Shown here piece by piece: positions 55,909-64,000 of a DNA stretch of 64,000 bases. A program made the position numbers and the translations under genes. The notes under the pieces were generated by a model, which did no database searches, was not told the origin of the DNA, and saw nothing but the letters and a program-made list of their open reading frames with translations. The DNA comes from Ferrimicrobium acidiphilum DSM 19497 (lineage in GTDB: Bacteria; Actinomycetota; Acidimicrobiia; Acidimicrobiales; Acidimicrobiaceae), in the NCBI RefSeq assembly GCF_000949255.1, contig NZ_JXUW01000009.1:30915-94914 (forward strand). Direction: 5' to 3'. The stretch's first letter is position 1, and every line of letters begins with the position of its first letter.

Positions 55909-57105
55909 ATGGCTGAAAAACTGACCCTCGATGATCAGGGTAAACTAGTAGTTCCTGTTGACGTCGCGTTGCCCTATATCGAGGGTGATGGTACCGGAGT
56001 GGATATCTGGCCGGCTGCACAACATGTCTTTGACACCGCTCTTGCCAAGCACGGCCAGCGTGTCTCCTGGATGGAGGTGCTCGCTGGCGAGAAGGCGTAT
56101 CGGGAGACTGGGGAGTGGCTGCCAGAGGCGACCATCGAGGCGTTTCGCGAGTACCGCGTAGGTATCAAAGGCCCGCTTACTACGCCTGTTGGCGGTGGAA
56201 TCCGATCGCTCAATGTGGCGATTCGCCAGATCATGGATCTGTACGTGTGCTTGCGACCGGTTCGCTGGTTCAAGGGAGTACCGTCGCCGGTTCGTCACCC
56301 TGAACTGGTTGATATGGTTATTTTCCGTGAGAATACTGAGGACGTATATGCGGGCCTTGAGGTGGCGGAGGGCACGCCAGAGGTCGCCAAGCTTCGTGAA
56401 TTCCTACACGACAGCTTTGGTTGGGACATTCGGGAAGACTCAGGAATTGGCATCAAGCCAATCTCTAAAACTGGTTCGCAACGGCTAATTCGTGCTGCAA
56501 TTAACTACGCGCTCGAGCACGATCGCCGCAGTGTCACCTTGGTGCACAAGGGTAATATCCAGAAGTTCACAGAAGGAGCCTTTCGTGCATGGGGTTATGA
56601 ACTCGTAAAGGAGGAGTTCGCTGACCGAGCTGTTAGTTGGGACGACTGCGGTGGCAACCCTGGTGATCGGCTGCTTGTGAAGGATGCTATCGCCGATAAC
56701 GCGCTCCAGCAGGTGCTCACGCGTGCGGATGAGTTTGACGTCATCGCAACTATGAACCTCAATGGTGATTACCTCTCCGATGCACTTGCAGCTCAAGTTG
56801 GTGGTATCGGAATCGCGCCAGGTGGCAATATCAACTATGTCACTGGACATGGCGTCTTTGAGGCGACCCACGGCACTGCACCCAAGTACGCAGGACAGGA
56901 CAAGGTGAATCCGGGATCGGTGATTCTTTCCGGGGTGATGATGTTCGAGTATCTTGGGCTCCAAGATGTAGCGGATGATATTACTCGAGCGCTCGAGGAG
57001 ACAATCTCGGCCAAAATAGTTACCTATGACTTTGCCCGCCTGATGGAGGGGGCGACCGAGGTCTCGTGTTCAGAGTTCGGGCATGCGATCGCGGAGCGAA
57101 TCTAG
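55909..57105 (+). CDS. icd: Isocitrate dehydrogenase (NADP+), E. coli type
   Basis: 398 residues. Substrate residues in [47 protein letters not shown] and the metal Asp segment of [18 protein letters not shown]; adenine-binding part [16 protein letters not shown] cycle step isocitrate to 2-oxoglutarate. mdh follows on the same strand after 118 nt, grouping two TCA enzymes. Confidence 0.94.
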   Translation: MAEKLTLDDQGKLVVPVDVALPYIEGDGTGVDIWPAAQHVFDTALAKHGQRVSWMEVLAGEKAYRETGEWLPEATIEAFREYRVGIKGPLTTPVGGGIRSLNVAIRQIMDLYVCLRPVRWFKGVPSPVRHPELVDMVIFRENTEDVYAGLEVAEGTPEVAKLREFLHDSFGWDIREDSGIGIKPISKTGSQRLIRAAINYALEHDRRSVTLVHKGNIQKFTEGAFRAWGYELVKEEFADRAVSWDDCGGNPGDRLLVKDAIADNALQQVLTRADEFDVIATMNLNGDYLSDALAAQVGGIGIAPGGNINYVTGHGVFEATHGTAPKYAGQDKVNPGSVILSGVMMFEYLGLQDVADDITRALEETISAKIVTYDFARLMEGATEVSCSEFGHAIAERI

Positions 57106-57223
57106 CTGCTTTAGCTGGGTGGCTATCACAATAGCTCCCGTTGACAGTGGAGTGCTGGCGGTGGTGAGTAGAACCGTCGGCGGCGCGAAGTGAATTGAGT
57201 TCAATGAGAAAGGAAATAGATAG

Positions 57224-58207
57224 ATGACGACTCCGGTCAAGGTGGCAGTTACTGGTGCTGCAGGACAGATTAGCTATTCGTTATTGTTTCGACTAGCTGC
57301 AGGTGATGTTTTTGGGGCCGATGTGCCCGTCGAATTACGGTTGATAGAGATCGATCCAGCGATGCGGGCACTTGAAGGCGTGGTGATGGAACTAGATGAT
57401 TGTGCCTTTCCGAATTTGGTCAACGTGGTTACGACCAGTGACCTCAAGGTTGGTTTCGATGGCGTCAATTGGGCACTTCTGATAGGGTCAGTACCGCGTA
57501 AGCAGGGAATGGAGCGTCGCGATCTACTGGGCATTAACGGCGGGATTTTTAAGCCACAGGGCGAGGCCATTGCGTCCGCTGCCGCCAATGATGTCCGCGT
57601 CTTGGTGGTCGGTAATCCCTGCAACACCAACTGCCTAATCGCTAGAGAGAACGGCAAGGATGTACCTGCGGATCGTTGGTTTTCGATGATGCGTCTCGAC
57701 CAAAATCGTGCGATGACACAGTTGGCACGTAAGGCGAATAGGCCGGTGACTTCAGTTACCAAGATGGCGATCTGGGGGAACCACTCAGCAACCCAGTTCC
57801 CGGACTTCTACCATGCTGAGATCGATGGTGTTGAGGTTCCAAAGGTGATCGACGATCATGACTGGCTCAACGGTGAGTTCATCACCACCGTACAGAAACG
57901 AGGAGCAGCGATTATCGAGGCTCGTGGCGCCTCGTCTGCCGCCTCCGCTGCTAATGCTGTTATTGACACAGTTCGCTCGATCGCGACACCAACCCCGGCC
58001 GGCGACTGGACCTCAGTCGGCGTGGTATCCCGTGGTGAGTATGGCGTGCCCGAGGGCCTGCAGTTCGGTTTCCCGATTCGGTCGACCGGGAGCTCTTGGG
58101 AGGTTGTTACCGGCCTCGTACACACACAAGCTGCGCAGTCGGCCATCGACACTACTAGGGATGAACTCCTTGGCGAGCAGTCAGAGGTAACCGAGCTACT
58201 CTCGTAG
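57224..58207 (+). CDS. mdh: Malate dehydrogenase
   Basis: 327 residues, AAAGGA before the ATG. Rossmann start VAVTGAAGQISYSLLFRLA, LIGSVPRKQGMERRDLL, VGNPCNTNCLIA, catalytic His in IWGNHSATQFPDF. Group of cytosolic-type MDH. An IS remnant begins 70 nt downstream. Confidence 0.95.
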   Translation: MTTPVKVAVTGAAGQISYSLLFRLAAGDVFGADVPVELRLIEIDPAMRALEGVVMELDDCAFPNLVNVVTTSDLKVGFDGVNWALLIGSVPRKQGMERRDLLGINGGIFKPQGEAIASAAANDVRVLVVGNPCNTNCLIARENGKDVPADRWFSMMRLDQNRAMTQLARKANRPVTSVTKMAIWGNHSATQFPDFYHAEIDGVEVPKVIDDHDWLNGEFITTVQKRGAAIIEARGASSAASAANAVIDTVRSIATPTPAGDWTSVGVVSRGEYGVPEGLQFGFPIRSTGSSWEVVTGLVHTQAAQSAIDTTRDELLGEQSEVTELLS

Positions 58208-58246
58208 GGCTCCGAGCTTCTTGCTATCGTCATCTGCCTGGGTAGT

Positions 58247-58261
58247 GAGCAACGCTTGCTC
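58247..58261. repeat. Short hairpin beside the IS insertion
   Basis: GAGCAA, loop CGC, TTGCTC, ending 18 nt before the left end of IS copy 2. Copy 1 also lies just past a hairpin (34898-34942). IS200/IS605 elements act on single-stranded DNA, so a nearby folded site may be meaningful or chance. Confidence 0.35.
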
Positions 58262-58278
58262 TCTGGGTGGATCTGTTG

Positions 58279-58897
58279 TGACCAAACCGGAGCGCGAAGC
58301 CCCGTCTGTAAGGGCGGGGTAGAGCGACCTCGATTACATCCCAAAGTCAAGTCTGTCAGACTCTCAACTGAAACTACTCACCAACCGAGAGCGCCAACCT
58401 AAGAGGCGACTACAACGCAAACTAGCTAGACAGACCAAAGGCTCCAACCGTCGTAATGCTACAAAGCTAGCTATAGCTAGCTATCAGCAAAGGAGACCGA
58501 TCGACGCAAAGACTGGATCGAGTGGACCACGACCTGATTGCCCTAGAGGATTTGGGGGTCAAGAACATGATCCGTTCGGCCAAGGACACGCTCAAGAACC
58601 CATGCAAGAACGTTGCTCAGAAGTCCGGACTCAACAGGTCTATCCTCGAACAGAGCTGGGGTATGTTCCACAGACGGCTCACTGACAAAGCTATCAATAC
58701 CATAACCCCAATGCCATAACCCCAGTAGAAATCATCGCCATCAACCCCACATACACGAGCCTACGTTGTTCTAGGTGTGATCTAAGGACGTGGAGGGACA
58801 TCGCACGCTAACAAGCACCCAGACCCAGTGAAGCGTCAACCAGCCGAAGCTGCATGAGCAGCCTAGGAAGCCCCGTCCGTAAGGGTGGGGAGGATGT
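58279..58897 (+). mobile_element. IS200/IS605-family element, internally deleted (copy 2, 619 bp)
   Basis: Same two ends as copy 1 with near-identical sequence. The interior lacks exactly the bases equivalent to 35075-35675 of copy 1 (601 bp; 1220 minus 619), joined at 58368/58369. What remains of tnpB is the part from the MKLLTNRERQ segment onward, including LIALEDLGVKN and the truncated zinc motif. It is a non-autonomous derivative. Both ends with their hairpins are retained, so it could still be moved if a suitable TnpA is present in the cell. Confidence 0.88.
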
Positions 58898-59537
58898 CAC
58901 TGCCGTCTTGGTAGGTTAGCGGAGGCGCCCGAATTGATGACCTTTGCTGTTCAGGTATCTGGCACTACTTCCTTGTGGTATGCAACGATGGCCTAGAACT
59001 GCCGGAGACTTGGTAGTCGGTGGTATGTAGGCCTGGCTACTCGCGGAGTCGCCCGATCTGCGTCGATGACACTGTCATCGCTTGAGTCGAGCTAGGAATA
59101 ATGGCAATTTCACGACATGGTATGCGGCCATTGATGGGCTGGCAACAGGTATCATGCAGTTAGACAGACGTGATCGGCATCAACGTTCGCGTTGACGATC
59201 CTCCTCGCTGTTGGTCAAAATAGGTGAATCCCGGAGTTCCCAATGCCCTTTTTGCGGATAATGTTGGTTTCACGAGACATGGATGGGTCAGATGTCGACT
59301 AATCCAGCCACGATTAACCGGGGTCTGCGAGAAGTCTAGCTCAGGTGATGTGACTGCTTCGGTAAACTGGTGGGATAGGGGCAGTTGACGGTTTTAGTGT
59401 GGGCAGGATTGTAGGTGCGAAGAGGAGTTTGCCATCAAGGCGAGGCTTAGTCATGCCGTTGAATGATGGCTTGCTGGCTAGCGCGCTGGTCGAATCGCCA
59501 GTTTTCAACGGCTCACTGTTGATGGGAGTGTGAGTTC
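58898..59537. other. Gene-free stretch
   Basis: About 640 nt between the IS remnant and the CDF transporter. Only short frames without family features on either strand (for example 67 codons minus at 59341-59544). Nothing recognised. Confidence 0.4.
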
Positions 59538-60455
59538 TTGGCACATGATCATCACGATATTTTTACAACTGCCGGGGATCGCCAACACGGCAAGCTCACG
59601 CTGGTGCTCTGCATTACGGTTGTCATCATGGTCGCCGAGATCATTGGTGGACTGCTCGGTCGCTCGCTCGCACTCTTCGCCGATGCTGGCCACCTCGCGA
59701 CCGATGTAGCCGGCATAGGCCTGTCGCTGCTCGGGATATGGTTTGCTCGCCGTCCATCGAGTGATGCTCGTAGCTTTGGGTATCAGCGAGCAGAGATATT
59801 TGCAGCTGTAGTTAATGCGGTTCTCTTGCTGGGGGTAGGGGTTTTCATTATCGTCGAGTCGATCTTCCAGCTGTTTCACCCAACTATGGCGACAGCGGGG
59901 ATCATGGCATTGTTCGGGGTTGTCGCACTTATTGGAAATGGCCTTAGTTTGGCGATTCTTCGGCCAGCTCATCGCGACAGTCTGAACGTACGCGGGGCTT
60001 TCTTGGAGGTGCTCTCTGATCTGCTAGGTGCGATCGCCGTCCTAATCGCTGCCGTCCTAATCGCTGCGACCGGTTTCCAGCGAGCTGACGCCCTCGCTTC
60101 ATTGCTGATTGGAGCCCTGATTTTGCCGAGGACTCTGAATCTACTGCGCGATACTGTGGATGTACTTCTTGAGGCGACGCCTAAGGACATCGATGTTGCA
60201 AAAGTTCGGGATCATATTCGTTCGACCTCAGGAGTGTTGGCGGTGCACGATCTTCACGTTTGGACGATCACCAGCGGCAATCCAGTGCTGTCAGCTCATG
60301 TAGTGATCGAGGATAGCGTTTTTGATGGTGGTGGAGCGGCGAAAGTTTTGGATGATCTTGGCGTCTGCCTAGCTGGTCATTTCGATGTCGAACACTGCAC
60401 CTTCCAACTAGAGCCTGCCAGGCACCGTCAACACGAACAGACGACTCATCCATGA
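59538..60455 (+). CDS. Cation diffusion facilitator (CzcD-like metal exporter)
   Basis: 305 residues, TTG start. Six helices; N-terminal His-rich MAHDHHD, C-terminal cytoplasmic domain and terminal His cluster. The first metal site is normal (DAGHLATDV). In the second the usual His of HxxxD is Glu (FLEVLSDLLGA), which may change metal preference. Directly after it, the five residues AVLIA are duplicated by a 15-nt tandem repeat at 60036-60065. Likely exports Zn, Co, Cd or a similar metal. Confidence 0.87.
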   Translation: MAHDHHDIFTTAGDRQHGKLTLVLCITVVIMVAEIIGGLLGRSLALFADAGHLATDVAGIGLSLLGIWFARRPSSDARSFGYQRAEIFAAVVNAVLLLGVGVFIIVESIFQLFHPTMATAGIMALFGVVALIGNGLSLAILRPAHRDSLNVRGAFLEVLSDLLGAIAVLIAAVLIAATGFQRADALASLLIGALILPRTLNLLRDTVDVLLEATPKDIDVAKVRDHIRSTSGVLAVHDLHVWTITSGNPVLSAHVVIEDSVFDGGGAAKVLDDLGVCLAGHFDVEHCTFQLEPARHRQHEQTTHP

Positions 60456-60931
60456 TGCGGTGAGGAGCACGGGCAAACTGGTGCCGAGCTCCTCGACGAT
60501 CACTGCCGATCCTTACAATGGCTCGCGGGTAGTGGTATACGGAATGTCGGCTGATGGCGTAGTCCATTGGCGGTCGATACCTCGACTCTCCGGCGAGTGT
60601 TCGGTGCAACGACTGCACCTGCGCATCCGAACCTTGTGAACGTTGCCGTCCTCGGTGGACGGCTCACCGCCAGGCCGGTGCGTTACTTTTAAGTTGGCGC
60701 TCACGATGAGTGCCCGATCGCACTCTGCCAAGGCCTACATTCCAGATAACAACAACTTCGACATCGTCGCATCGCATCGCATCGCTGCCGCTGACCGTCG
60801 ACTAGCCCTTGCCCAGTCTGGTAACGTTGCTCCTCGATCATATGTCCGAGGGAATCCGAAGTCCCCTCAACCCACGCATAAGCTATGACGACTGTCTACT
60901 CGTTCAGATTTTGGGATTCTCGTGGGGGCAG
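60456..60931. other. Gene-free stretch before the tRNA-Ile fragment
   Basis: About 480 nt. An 81-codon plus frame at 60643-60888 has no family features or ribosome site. It contains a short repeated CATCGCATCG run near 60766. No gene is called. Confidence 0.4.
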
Positions 60932-60960
60932 CAAAAAGGCCGGTGCTTTCGCACCGGCCT
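60932..60960 (-). terminator. Rho-independent terminator of the tRNA-Ile locus
   Basis: On the minus strand GGCCGGTGC, loop GAAA, GCACCGGCC, then TTTTT. A textbook intrinsic terminator 8 nt past the 3' end of the tRNA-Ile fragment. It probably ended the original tRNA transcript and now can end the SDR/marR transcript. Confidence 0.85.
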
Positions 60961-60966
60961 GGACCG

Positions 60967-61013
60967 TGGTGGTGGGGGTTGGATTTGAACTAACAACCTT
61001 CGGGTTATCAGCC
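60967..61013 (-). other. 3' half of tRNA-Ile(GAT): probable attachment site (attR)
   Basis: On the minus strand: GGCTGATAACCCG (loop CTGATAA, anticodon GAT), then the variable region and the T-arm with loop TTCAAAT, then CCCCACC and an encoded CCA at 60969-60967. The 5' half (acceptor, D-arm, 5' side of the anticodon stem) is missing; instead the SDR gene's stop codon abuts it. One T-stem base pair is broken, fitting a non-functional fragment. Integrases commonly recombine in the anticodon or T-arm of tRNA genes and leave such a fragment at the far end of the element. Confidence 0.78.
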
Positions 61014-61016
61014 GCT

Positions 61017-61832
61017 CTAGAGAGCCCCTTCGTCGGCGGCTTGGTAGATGCTGCGCACCATGGGAGTGAAGCCGAGGCTTCTGGCGAGGGTTCCGTCGAC
61101 GTGCCCGTTCCAGGGGTTCTCGAGCGGCTGAGCTGATGTGGGGTAGTCGGTGCCGACGATCCGAGCGATCTCGTAGACCGAGGTGGGAGCATCGTCCGTG
61201 AGGTTAACGATCCGCCGATCCAGTGTTCCGGTGAGAGCGAGTTGCGTGGCAGTGGCGATGTCGCGATGGTGGATCAGACTCATCGTGGCGGCGGGATGCC
61301 AGCCCCATGACCCCAGGAGTCCGGGCGCTGATTGCAGATGGCCGTCGCCGTCGCCGTAGACGAAAGCGAAACGCAGGACGATCCAATTCAGGCCACTGTC
61401 GCGAAGTTCCTGCTCGGCGGCGATCTTGCTGGCCGGGTAGGGCCGGGTCGGCTTGGCAGGATCGCCTTCGCGTGCTGGCCACGGCAGATCTTCGTCGTAG
61501 ACGAGGTTGGTACTGGCCATGATGATTCTTGCCTTGTGGGCATGAGCCTGGACCGCCGCGATGAGGTTCTTGGTGCCGTCGACGTTGGCTCGCCGAATCT
61601 GCTCCGGGTCTGGGTTCCGTAGAACGGCGGCGAGGTGGATCACGGCGGAGATCCCAGCCACGGCCTCCGGCAGTGTGGACGGATCCAGGAGGTCGCCAGC
61701 GACCGTCGAGACGCCTTCGGGGAGGGGCCTACCGGGTCGCACGAGAGCGCGGCAGTCGTACCCCTCGTCAACGAGGCGGGGAATGAGGCGGCTGCCGACC
61801 AGTCCGGTAGCGCCAGTGATGAGGATGGTCAT
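61017..61832 (-). CDS. NAD(P)-dependent SDR / epimerase-type oxidoreductase
   Basis: 271 residues. Rossmann start ILITGATGLVGSRLIPRL, IHLAAVLRNPDP, and the segment RPYPASKIAAEQEL, where the usual YxxxK is represented by YPASK. NmrA/epimerase-like atypical or extended SDR. Visibly GC-richer than the genes to the left. The stop lies exactly at the border of the tRNA-Ile fragment. Its ATG overlaps the marR stop by 4 nt, so MarR probably controls it. Confidence 0.85.
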   Translation of the reverse strand: MTILITGATGLVGSRLIPRLVDEGYDCRALVRPGRPLPEGVSTVAGDLLDPSTLPEAVAGISAVIHLAAVLRNPDPEQIRRANVDGTKNLIAAVQAHAHKARIIMASTNLVYDEDLPWPAREGDPAKPTRPYPASKIAAEQELRDSGLNWIVLRFAFVYGDGDGHLQSAPGLLGSWGWHPAATMSLIHHRDIATATQLALTGTLDRRIVNLTDDAPTSVYEIARIVGTDYPTSAQPLENPWNGHVDGTLARSLGFTPMVRSIYQAADEGAL

Positions 61833-62293
61833 GATGGTGTCCCTTTCGAAAGGAGTTCCTGGAGCTTGCCGGTGGCGGTGCGGAGCACGTGGGCGGTGGT
61901 TTCCAGGTCAGACGCTGCGATGCCGTCGAACGCGGTGTCCAGGATCAGGGCTATCGGGTCGGGCAACTCCCGCCACAACGCCGCGCCGGCCGGAGTAAGC
62001 CTCAGCATCTTCTGTCGCTGATCGGTGCTGCTCGGCACCTGCACGACCAGCCCTTTACGGACCAAGGCAGAGACCACGCCGGTGAGAGTTGCGCGTTGGA
62101 CCTGGAGCGGGCCGGCCAGGTCACGCTGCGAGGTCTCGCCCACCATTGCCAGGTGGTACAGCACGTACCATTGCGTTGGGCCGAGATCGTGGGGGCGCAG
62201 AATGGATTCCATCACCGTTCGCGACGCAAGGTGATACTTCTTCGCCCATGCCCCGGCTGACTCGTGTTGAGGGTCCGTTATTCCGTTAGCCAC
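61829..62293 (-). CDS. MarR-family transcription regulator
   Basis: 154 residues from the GTG at 62293. Winged helix with TSQRDLAGPLQVQRATLTGVV and the wing DQRQKMLRLTPAG. The GTG is preferred to the ATG at 62296 because it coincides with the expected transcription start of a perfect promoter, giving a leaderless mRNA. Operon with the SDR gene downstream (ATGA). A palindrome between the promoter boxes suggests self-repression. Confidence 0.88.
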   Translation of the reverse strand: MANGITDPQHESAGAWAKKYHLASRTVMESILRPHDLGPTQWYVLYHLAMVGETSQRDLAGPLQVQRATLTGVVSALVRKGLVVQVPSSTDQRQKMLRLTPAGAALWRELPDPIALILDTAFDGIAASDLETTAHVLRTATGKLQELLSKGTPS

Positions 62294-62299
62294 CATACA

Positions 62300-62328
62300 A
62301 TTATAGTTAGGTAGCTAACAGATGTCAA
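62300..62328 (-). promoter_or_regulatory. Consensus sigma-70 promoter with internal palindrome (marR)
   Basis: On the minus strand TTGACA (62328-62323), a 17-nt spacer, then TATAAT (62305-62300): both boxes match the consensus exactly. The spacer holds GTTAG-CTAC-CTAAC (62319-62306), a likely MarR operator. The transcription start should fall about 7 nt past the -10, on the GTG at 62293. Confidence 0.85.
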
Positions 62329-62401
62329 CCTGGTGATCCATTGGTGAAGTGCACAGCGTTCAACTTCACATCGATCTGCAACTTTCGGGTCGGGCTGGAA
62401 A

Positions 62402-62449
62402 CGCTTGACTAATCTGGCCCCACCACGCTTGACCAATCTGGCCCCACCC
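62402..62449 (+). repeat. Two tandem 24-bp repeats, left end of an IS21-family element
   Basis: CGCTTGACTAATCTGGCC and CGCTTGACCAATCTGGCC, each followed by CCACC, directly adjacent with one internal difference. Multiple end repeats upstream of istA are usual in IS21 elements, where the transposase binds them. Confidence 0.75.
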
Positions 62450-62477
62450 TCAACACCACGGTTCGTAGGCTTGAAGC

Positions 62478-64000
62478 ATGAGAATTGTTTCAAGAAGTCA
62501 GAAAAGGATGTTGAGAGTGGAGCTCTATCAGAGTATCGCAGAATGCCGTTAGTAAAGAGGGTCTGTCGATTCGGGCGACGGCCAAGGAGTTCAAAGTCCA
62601 TCGACGAGAGGTGCGCCGGGCACTTGCCAGCGCTATCCCACCAGAACGCAAGTCGACTATCAAGATGCGTCCAAAGCTTGGACCCTACGAGTCGACGATA
62701 CGTGCGTGGTTAACAGAGGACCTAAAGGTCCCAAAGAAGCAGCGACACACCGCAACGAGGATCTGGCAGCGGCTCGTCGATGAGTGCGGTGCCGATGTCT
62801 CGGTGTCTGCGGTGCGGGTGATGGTGCGCGAACTTAGAAGCTGAGATCATCGAGCCAGCAGCCACCGCGATGATACCCCAGGTACACGTACCCGGCAGAA
62901 CCGCCGAGGTGGACTTCGGTGACGTCTGGGTGATTGTAAGTGGCGAGAAGCTCAGAGCCAAGATGTTCGCTATGCGCCTCTCGGCGTCGGCGAAGGCCTT
63001 CCATCAGATCTACATGGGAGAGTCCCAGGAGTGTTTCCTAGACGGCCACGAGAAGGCATTTGAGGCCTTTGGCGGGATACCAACAGAGATCCGCTATGAC
63101 AATCTCACCTCCGCGGTTACCAAGGTGCTCATCGGGAGAGACCGTATGGAGAACGAGCGCTTCACCGCCTTTCGTTCCCACTATGGCTTTGGCGCCTCCT
63201 ATTGCACCCCAGGCATCAAGGGTGCCCATGAGAAGGGAGGCATTGAGGGTGAGGTTAAGCGGGCCAGGCGCCGCTACATGGTTCCCATGCCAAAGGGCGC
63301 AACCTTGGCTGAGATCAACGACAAGCTCCACCAGCGCGTAGACGCCGATGATGCCAGCAGACATGTCGCCTATCGCAAAGAGACGGTTGAGGCGGCGTTC
63401 CTAGAGGAGCGTAAGGCTCTAAAACCACTCATGGCAGAGTCCTTTGGCTCAGCAAAGATCCTCTTTGCCAAGGTCGATGCCAAGTCCAGAGTATGTGTGA
63501 GACAGGCGTTCTACTCGGTTCCGGTCTCGCTCATTGGCAGAAGCGTCCAGATAGCCCTCTCGGCTAATGAGGTGAGCATCTCCTATCGAGACAAGCAGGT
63601 GGCGACACATGGACGTCTCACTCATCGAGGAGACTCTATTCTCGTACTGGATCATTACCTTGAGGCCTTCACCAGAAAGCCTGGAGCGTTCCCTCGGTCG
63701 GTACCCCTTGACCAGGCAAAGAAGAGCGGAGCGTTCAGTAGGGACCACGAGGAGTTCCTCGCTGGGGCTACCCGGCTCTATGGAGAGAGCAAGGGTATCT
63801 CCGAAATGGTTGGCGTGCTCTTACTTGCGAGGAGACTGTCCAAAGCGGCTATCGCGGCTGGGCTCAGCCGAGCCCTTGTCATGCATACGTTCAAGGCTGA
63901 CTTCGTCGAGATTGCGGCACGGTCCTCGCTTGAGTCAACCCCTATGCCTTTAGACGATGTCCCAGAGGTTGTCGCACCAACGGTCGATCTTGCCCGCTAT
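62478..64000 (+). pseudogene. istA: istA transposase of IS21 family, frameshifted, cut by window edge
   Basis: DDE transposase. Three frames carry it in turn: MLRVELYQSIAECR (stop at about 62552), then EGLSIRATAKEFKVHRREVR to RELRS (stop 62842-62844), then from about 62840 an unbroken run to the window end with AEVDFGDVWV (first catalytic Asp), RYDNLTSAV (second Asp) and HEKGGIEGEV (Glu). Each change of frame fits one inserted base (near 62534 and 62838). The catalytic part is intact, but the N-terminal DNA-binding part is not joined to it. Confidence 0.85.

Larger units (their letters stand above)
62402..64000 (+). mobile_element. IS21-family element, left part (runs off window)
   Basis: Starts near the tandem repeats and contains istA. 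The right end and istB lie beyond the window. The exact first base is not determined; no flanking target duplication can be checked from one side. Confidence 0.75.

Noticed and set aside
60643..60888. 81-codon plus ORF between the CDF gene and the tRNA fragment
   Set aside because: No conserved features, no ribosome site, and contains simple CATCGCATCG repeats.
60932..60960. Hairpin considered as an island-specific regulatory element
   Set aside because: Position 8 nt past the tRNA-Ile CCA with a U-tract on the same strand fits the tRNA's own terminator better.
62278..62601. 107-codon minus ORF over the marR promoter and IS21 end
   Set aside because: Its repeats (ARLVKR) are just the antisense reading of the IS21 end repeats, and it overlaps the promoter.
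1..64000. CRISPR array or cas genes
   Set aside because: No regularly spaced direct repeats and no Cas-like proteins seen; the only nuclease-family relic is tnpB.

Overview
The window is a chromosome segment from an actinobacterium, most likely an acidophilic member of the class Acidimicrobiia (Ferrimicrobium, Acidimicrobium or Acidithrix relatives). This placement is inference. It rests on a WhiB regulator beside an ArsA-type ATPase pair, a GlnR-like orphan regulator, a SigR/RsrA pair, CarD, two DUF2342 zincin-family proteins, a MreB paralogue, frequent GTG/TTG starts and moderate GC content. No rRNA and no CRISPR array was seen. Two complete tRNA genes are present: Pro(CGG) and Thr(CGT).

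Layout. 1-8 kb: end of hutI; a CPYC thioredoxin-fold protein with a VKOR partner; an APC permease; whiB; two ArsA-like ATPases, a receiver-domain protein, tRNA-Pro and a long Nudix hydrolase, packed so tightly that the tRNA overlaps one gene and abuts the next. 8-13 kb: a ferric-iron-type ABC importer. 13-17.5 kb: Mrp and HesB Fe-S proteins, then glnA with a GlnR-like regulator, then a MutT-type Nudix protein. 17.5-22 kb: a lipoprotein, an orphan IS end and two ABC-2 exporter pairs. 22-28.5 kb: nadE, a principal-type sigma factor, a HAD-IB phosphatase and an odd chain of coupled ORFs that may be a decaying epimerase. 28.5-33.9 kb: topA-tmk-holB, tRNA-Thr, sigR-rsrA and a small zinc protein. 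33.9-42.6 kb: DUF2342 metalloprotease, a tnpB-only IS, tilS-hpt-folE-folP-folB-folK, coaX, lysS. 42.6-52.6 kb: polyprenyl diphosphate synthase, clpC, radA, disA, a Crp/Fnr regulator, carD, ispDF, rlmB and a HEAT-repeat protein. 52.6-58.2 kb: a moaE/membrane peptide/mreB-like operon, a DUF2342 protein without its zinc motif, icd and mdh. 58.3-58.9 kb: an internally deleted copy of the same IS. 59.5-60.5 kb: a CDF metal transporter.

The right edge looks like the start of an integrated island. A 3'-half fragment of tRNA-Ile(GAT), followed by its own terminator, marks a probable attachment site at about 61.0 kb. Beyond it lie a visibly GC-richer SDR gene and a marR gene with a perfect-consensus promoter and probable leaderless GTG start, then a frameshifted IS21-family istA that runs off the window.

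Most genes are ordinary housekeeping. The items most worth a second look are the tRNA-Pro packing, the tRNA-Ile attachment site, the coupled ORFs at 26.7-27.7 kb, the DUF2342 pseudo-protease, the exact 601-bp deletion derivative of the IS, and the CPYC/VKOR pair. I did not find a convincing wholly new multi-gene system.
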